Shown here: piece by piece, positions 61,715 through 64,000 of the stretch
Layout: the number at the start of each line of letters is the position of its first letter
How positions within the stretch are numbered: the stretch's first letter is position 1
Source of the DNA: Flavobacteriales bacterium UBA5040
GTDB taxonomy: Bacteria > Bacteroidota > Bacteroidia > Flavobacteriales > Weeksellaceae
Assembly (NCBI GenBank): GCA_002415135.1
Contig: DIBY01000023.1
Coordinates: 124,001 to 188,000, forward strand
Length of the DNA: 64,000 nt
Reading direction: 5' to 3'
The notes under the pieces: generated by a model
Told to the model about the DNA's origin: nothing
Seen by the model: only the letters and a program-made list of their open reading frames with translations
Database searches by the model: none
Translations under genes and position numbers: made by a program

Positions 61715-62809
61715 ATGAAAATAATTGACCTTTATATTATCAAGAAATACCTCGGAACTTTTGGGTTCATGTTGGGCTTATTGACGATTATAGTTTTGGT
61801 CATCGACGTACAGGCAAAAGCGCCACGAATCGAATCAAATGGTTTTACGGTAACTGAATTTTTAATTGATTTTTATCCATATTGGATCGTCAATTTGGTC
61901 ATTACCTTCATGTCAATTTTGGTTTTTATTTCAGTTATTTTCTTTACTTCTAAAATCGCTAACAATACCGAAATCGTGGCGATCATTAGTTCTGGCGCCA
62001 GTTTTCACCGCTTTGCACGACCTTATTTCATCACGTCTGGACTCATTGCAATTGCCGCTCTTTTGATCAATCACTTTGTCTTACCATTGGCAAACATTAA
62101 AAAAAATGAGTTAGAACCTTACACTTATAATGCAAAAAGTCGTGAAGAATTCACTGGAAATGTAGAAGTTGCAACTCAACTTTCTAAATCAGAATATATT
62201 TTTATTAAAAGTTATAATAAGAAGGAGAAACGCGGTTCTGGCTTTTTCTATCAGAAATTCGATAAAGACAGAAAATTGATCTACCAATTGAATGTTGCCG
62301 ATTTCTACTGGGAAAAAGACAAGAAGCATTTCGTAATGAGCAATTATTTAGAAAAGACCTTTCTAAAAAACGATACTGAAAAATTAGCGCAGGGAAGCTC
62401 TATGACCAAGAGTTTCGGTCATCCACCAGAAGAGCTTTTCCCCGACGTATTGTTGGGTCAAAATAAAACCACTCCAGAACTTATAAAATTTATTGATAGA
62501 GAAAAGGAAAAAGGAAATGCCAATTTGAACAACTATCTGAATGAGCTTTATCAAAGAACGTCAATGCCTTTTTCCGTCATCATACTTACAATTTTAGGGT
62601 TAGCACTTGCTTCCCAAAAAAAACGCGGAGGCTTAGGAATGAACCTCGCGATAGGTATTGCGTTGGCTTTTGTTTTTGTATTCTCTTTTGAGGTTTTAAA
62701 AGTAGTGTCTGCCAATAAAACATTAACGCCATTTGTGGCAATGTGGATGCCTAACTTTATTTTTGGTCCACTCGCTTTGTATCTTTACTTTAAAAGAGCG
62801 AATCAATAA
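61715..62809 (+). CDS. LptF/LptG family permease
   Basis: This 364-residue protein has the LptF/G layout: three membrane helices at the N-terminus, a periplasmic beta-jellyroll domain (about residues 125-260) and three membrane helices at the C-terminus. The start IIDLYIIKKYLGTFGFMLGL and LYQRTSMPFSVIILTILGLAL are typical. It drives lipopolysaccharide out of the inner membrane with LptB. Whether it is LptF or LptG cannot be told. It lies 18 bases after tgt; a 7-base convergent overlap with birA follows. Confidence 0.92.
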   Translation: MKIIDLYIIKKYLGTFGFMLGLLTIIVLVIDVQAKAPRIESNGFTVTEFLIDFYPYWIVNLVITFMSILVFISVIFFTSKIANNTEIVAIISSGASFHRFARPYFITSGLIAIAALLINHFVLPLANIKKNELEPYTYNAKSREEFTGNVEVATQLSKSEYIFIKSYNKKEKRGSGFFYQKFDKDRKLIYQLNVADFYWEKDKKHFVMSNYLEKTFLKNDTEKLAQGSSMTKSFGHPPEELFPDVLLGQNKTTPELIKFIDREKEKGNANLNNYLNELYQRTSMPFSVIILTILGLALASQKKRGGLGMNLAIGIALAFVFVFSFEVLKVVSANKTLTPFVAMWMPNFIFGPLALYLYFKRANQ

Positions 62810-63519
62810 AGAAGCGCAATTTCTTTATGAAAGAATTTCTGTAATCCATCATTTTCTAGCTCTACCCAAAGATATCCATCTTCATCAACCTTTTTAATAA
62901 TGCCATTTTGTCTTAATTGACCAATCTCAAAAACCGAGATCACATCCTTTCGGAATAAACGTTGATTAAGTCTTTCTAAAACCGAACTTTCAGAAATTGG
63001 CTTCAACAAATACTCCACGAAATAATCATGAAGTGATTGAGTTACGCTTTCTAGATCGAATCTAATTTCTGTTTGGGTAAGTAATGAACCCGCTTTTGGG
63101 AGGTTTTTAAAATTTTTTTCTAGAATGTTGAGACCAATTCCGATTAAGAAATAGGATCTTCCTTTTATCACTTTCTTTTCAATCAAAATCCCCGACACTT
63201 TTTTATTATTGATAATCATATCATTTGGCCACTTAATTTCAGGCGCGTGATTTGTCAGAATGGCAAGAAAATCAGCCAGGAGTTCAGCGGTATGAAAATT
63301 GAACAAATGATCGGGTAATTTAACGAGTTCATCGGGAACTGCAACAGAATAAGCGAGACTTAAATAGTGACCAGAATCCCAGGAATTTCCATACTGACCT
63401 TTGCCTTTTGTTTGATTAAAAGTGTAAACGCCTTGTAAATCCAGAATGTCTTGCGAGATAAATTTCTCAATTACATCGTGGGTTGAAGAACATTCTTTTA
63501 AGTAAAACAAGCGCATCAT
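62803..63519 (-). CDS. birA: Biotin--[acetyl-CoA-carboxylase] ligase
   Basis: This 238-residue protein is a class I biotin ligase without the N-terminal DNA-binding domain. Visible motifs are ECSSTHDVIEK, the biotin loop TKGKGQYGNSWDS, IKWPNDMIINNKKVSGILIE and LIGIGLNILEKN. It attaches biotin to the carboxyl carrier protein. Start at M1 or M2 cannot be distinguished. The 3' ends of birA and the LptF/G gene overlap by seven bases. Confidence 0.93.
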   Translation of the reverse strand: MMRLFYLKECSSTHDVIEKFISQDILDLQGVYTFNQTKGKGQYGNSWDSGHYLSLAYSVAVPDELVKLPDHLFNFHTAELLADFLAILTNHAPEIKWPNDMIINNKKVSGILIEKKVIKGRSYFLIGIGLNILEKNFKNLPKAGSLLTQTEIRFDLESVTQSLHDYFVEYLLKPISESSVLERLNQRLFRKDVISVFEIGQLRQNGIIKKVDEDGYLWVELENDGLQKFFHKEIALLY

Positions 63520-63578
63520 TTATGAAAACTTTAAGAGTTAGATTTGGTAAATTTGAGACTATTTAAATAAAAAAACAA

Positions 63579-63586
63579 TAAATTTG
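63579..63586 (+). promoter_or_regulatory. -7 promoter box of rsfS
   Basis: TAAATTTG lies 20 bases before the ATG at 63607; a second TAAATTTG at 63548-63555 supplies a TTTG at the -33 side. Confidence 0.55.
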
Positions 63587-63606
63587 CAGATTATACAAAA
63601 TTTTTA

Positions 63607-63969
63607 ATGAACAAAATCACAGAAAAGCAACTACTTATCGATAAAATAGTAGAAGCAATACAAGATACCAAAGGGGAAGACATTATGATCTTCGACCTAT
63701 CGACCATCGAAAACTCAGTAGCACAAACATTCGTAATCTGCACTGGTAACTCAAACACTCAAGTTTCGGCTATTTCCGGGAACATTCAAAAAAAGGTTCG
63801 TAATGAATTACAGGATCGTCCTTGGCATGTGGAAGGAAGTGAAAATTCACTTTGGGTTTTATTAGATTACGTTTCTGTAGTCGTACACGTTTTCCAAAGA
63901 GAAACTCGTGAATACTATGACATTGAGGAACTTTGGGGCGATGCCAACATTACCAAAATCGAAAATTAA
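63607..63969 (+). CDS. rsfS: Ribosome silencing factor RsfS
   Basis: This 120-residue protein has the RsfS/Iojap pattern: DTKGEDIMIFDLSTIENSVA, FVICTGNSNTQVSAISGNI, PWHVEGSENSLWVLLDY and VVVHVFQRETREYYDIEELW. It binds L14 of the large ribosomal subunit and prevents joining of the subunits during starvation. It is the last complete gene in the window. The remaining 31 bases carry no recognisable start. Confidence 0.94.
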   Translation: MNKITEKQLLIDKIVEAIQDTKGEDIMIFDLSTIENSVAQTFVICTGNSNTQVSAISGNIQKKVRNELQDRPWHVEGSENSLWVLLDYVSVVVHVFQRETREYYDIEELWGDANITKIEN

Positions 63970-64000
63970 TTACTGATCGTTGACGAGAACATTTTCCGTC

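Overview
The window looks like a chromosomal segment of a flavobacterium of the Chryseobacterium/Kaistella group (Bacteroidota, Weeksellaceae). The evidence is the low GC content, many genes preceded by the Bacteroidota -7 box TAnnTTTG at about 15-50 bases, and family content restricted to or typical of this phylum: DUF4293, DUF4271 beside hemD, DUF4296, DUF5689, DUF6146, and alternative complex III. No tRNA, rRNA, CRISPR array, insertion sequence or prophage gene was seen. Coding density is high and every gap is shorter than 300 bases.

Left edge to 10.9 kb: a minus-strand cluster for nitric oxide or iron-sulfur stress (Rrf2 regulator, DUF2249-hemerythrin protein, DUF1858-DUF2249 protein, and a truncated heme-copper-oxidase-like membrane protein). 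Next come a TonB-dependent receptor plus DUF5689 lipoprotein, divergent from a secreted endonuclease/exonuclease/phosphatase enzyme, then a small lipoprotein and superoxide dismutase.

11-21 kb: rho with a long disordered insert, DUF4293, a lipoprotein, an MsbA-like ABC exporter coupled to a DUF1801 gene and a TonB-C-like secreted protein, a frameshifted paralogue of the latter, DUF2809, mutS and a SpoU methyltransferase. 21-28 kb: a GbsR/MarR-type regulator and an RND efflux operon with its own palindromic operator. 28-43 kb: housekeeping genes (SUI1 factor, nucleoside phosphorylase, tag, fabI, M28 peptidase, threonine aldolase, DtxR-type regulator, pruA, zinc metallopeptidase, LTA-synthase-like protein, ribH, TPR protein, apt) and two small stress-like proteins.

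43-51.5 kb: the complete alternative complex III operon actABCDEF, the quinol:cytochrome c oxidoreductase of the respiratory chain. 51.7-64 kb: SPOR protein, two-component system, SRPBCC protein, S9 oligopeptidase, hemD-DUF4271, then a plus-strand run of glycosyltransferase, DUF4296, tgt and an LptF/G permease, followed by birA and rsfS. Several starts were moved downstream of the longest open frame because a -7 box lies inside or just before the longer start. The most notable observations are substituted metal ligands in the RIC-like hemerythrin and in Tgt, phased 10-bp repeats at a divergent promoter, palindromic operators for two regulators, and the single-base frameshift at 17455-17460.
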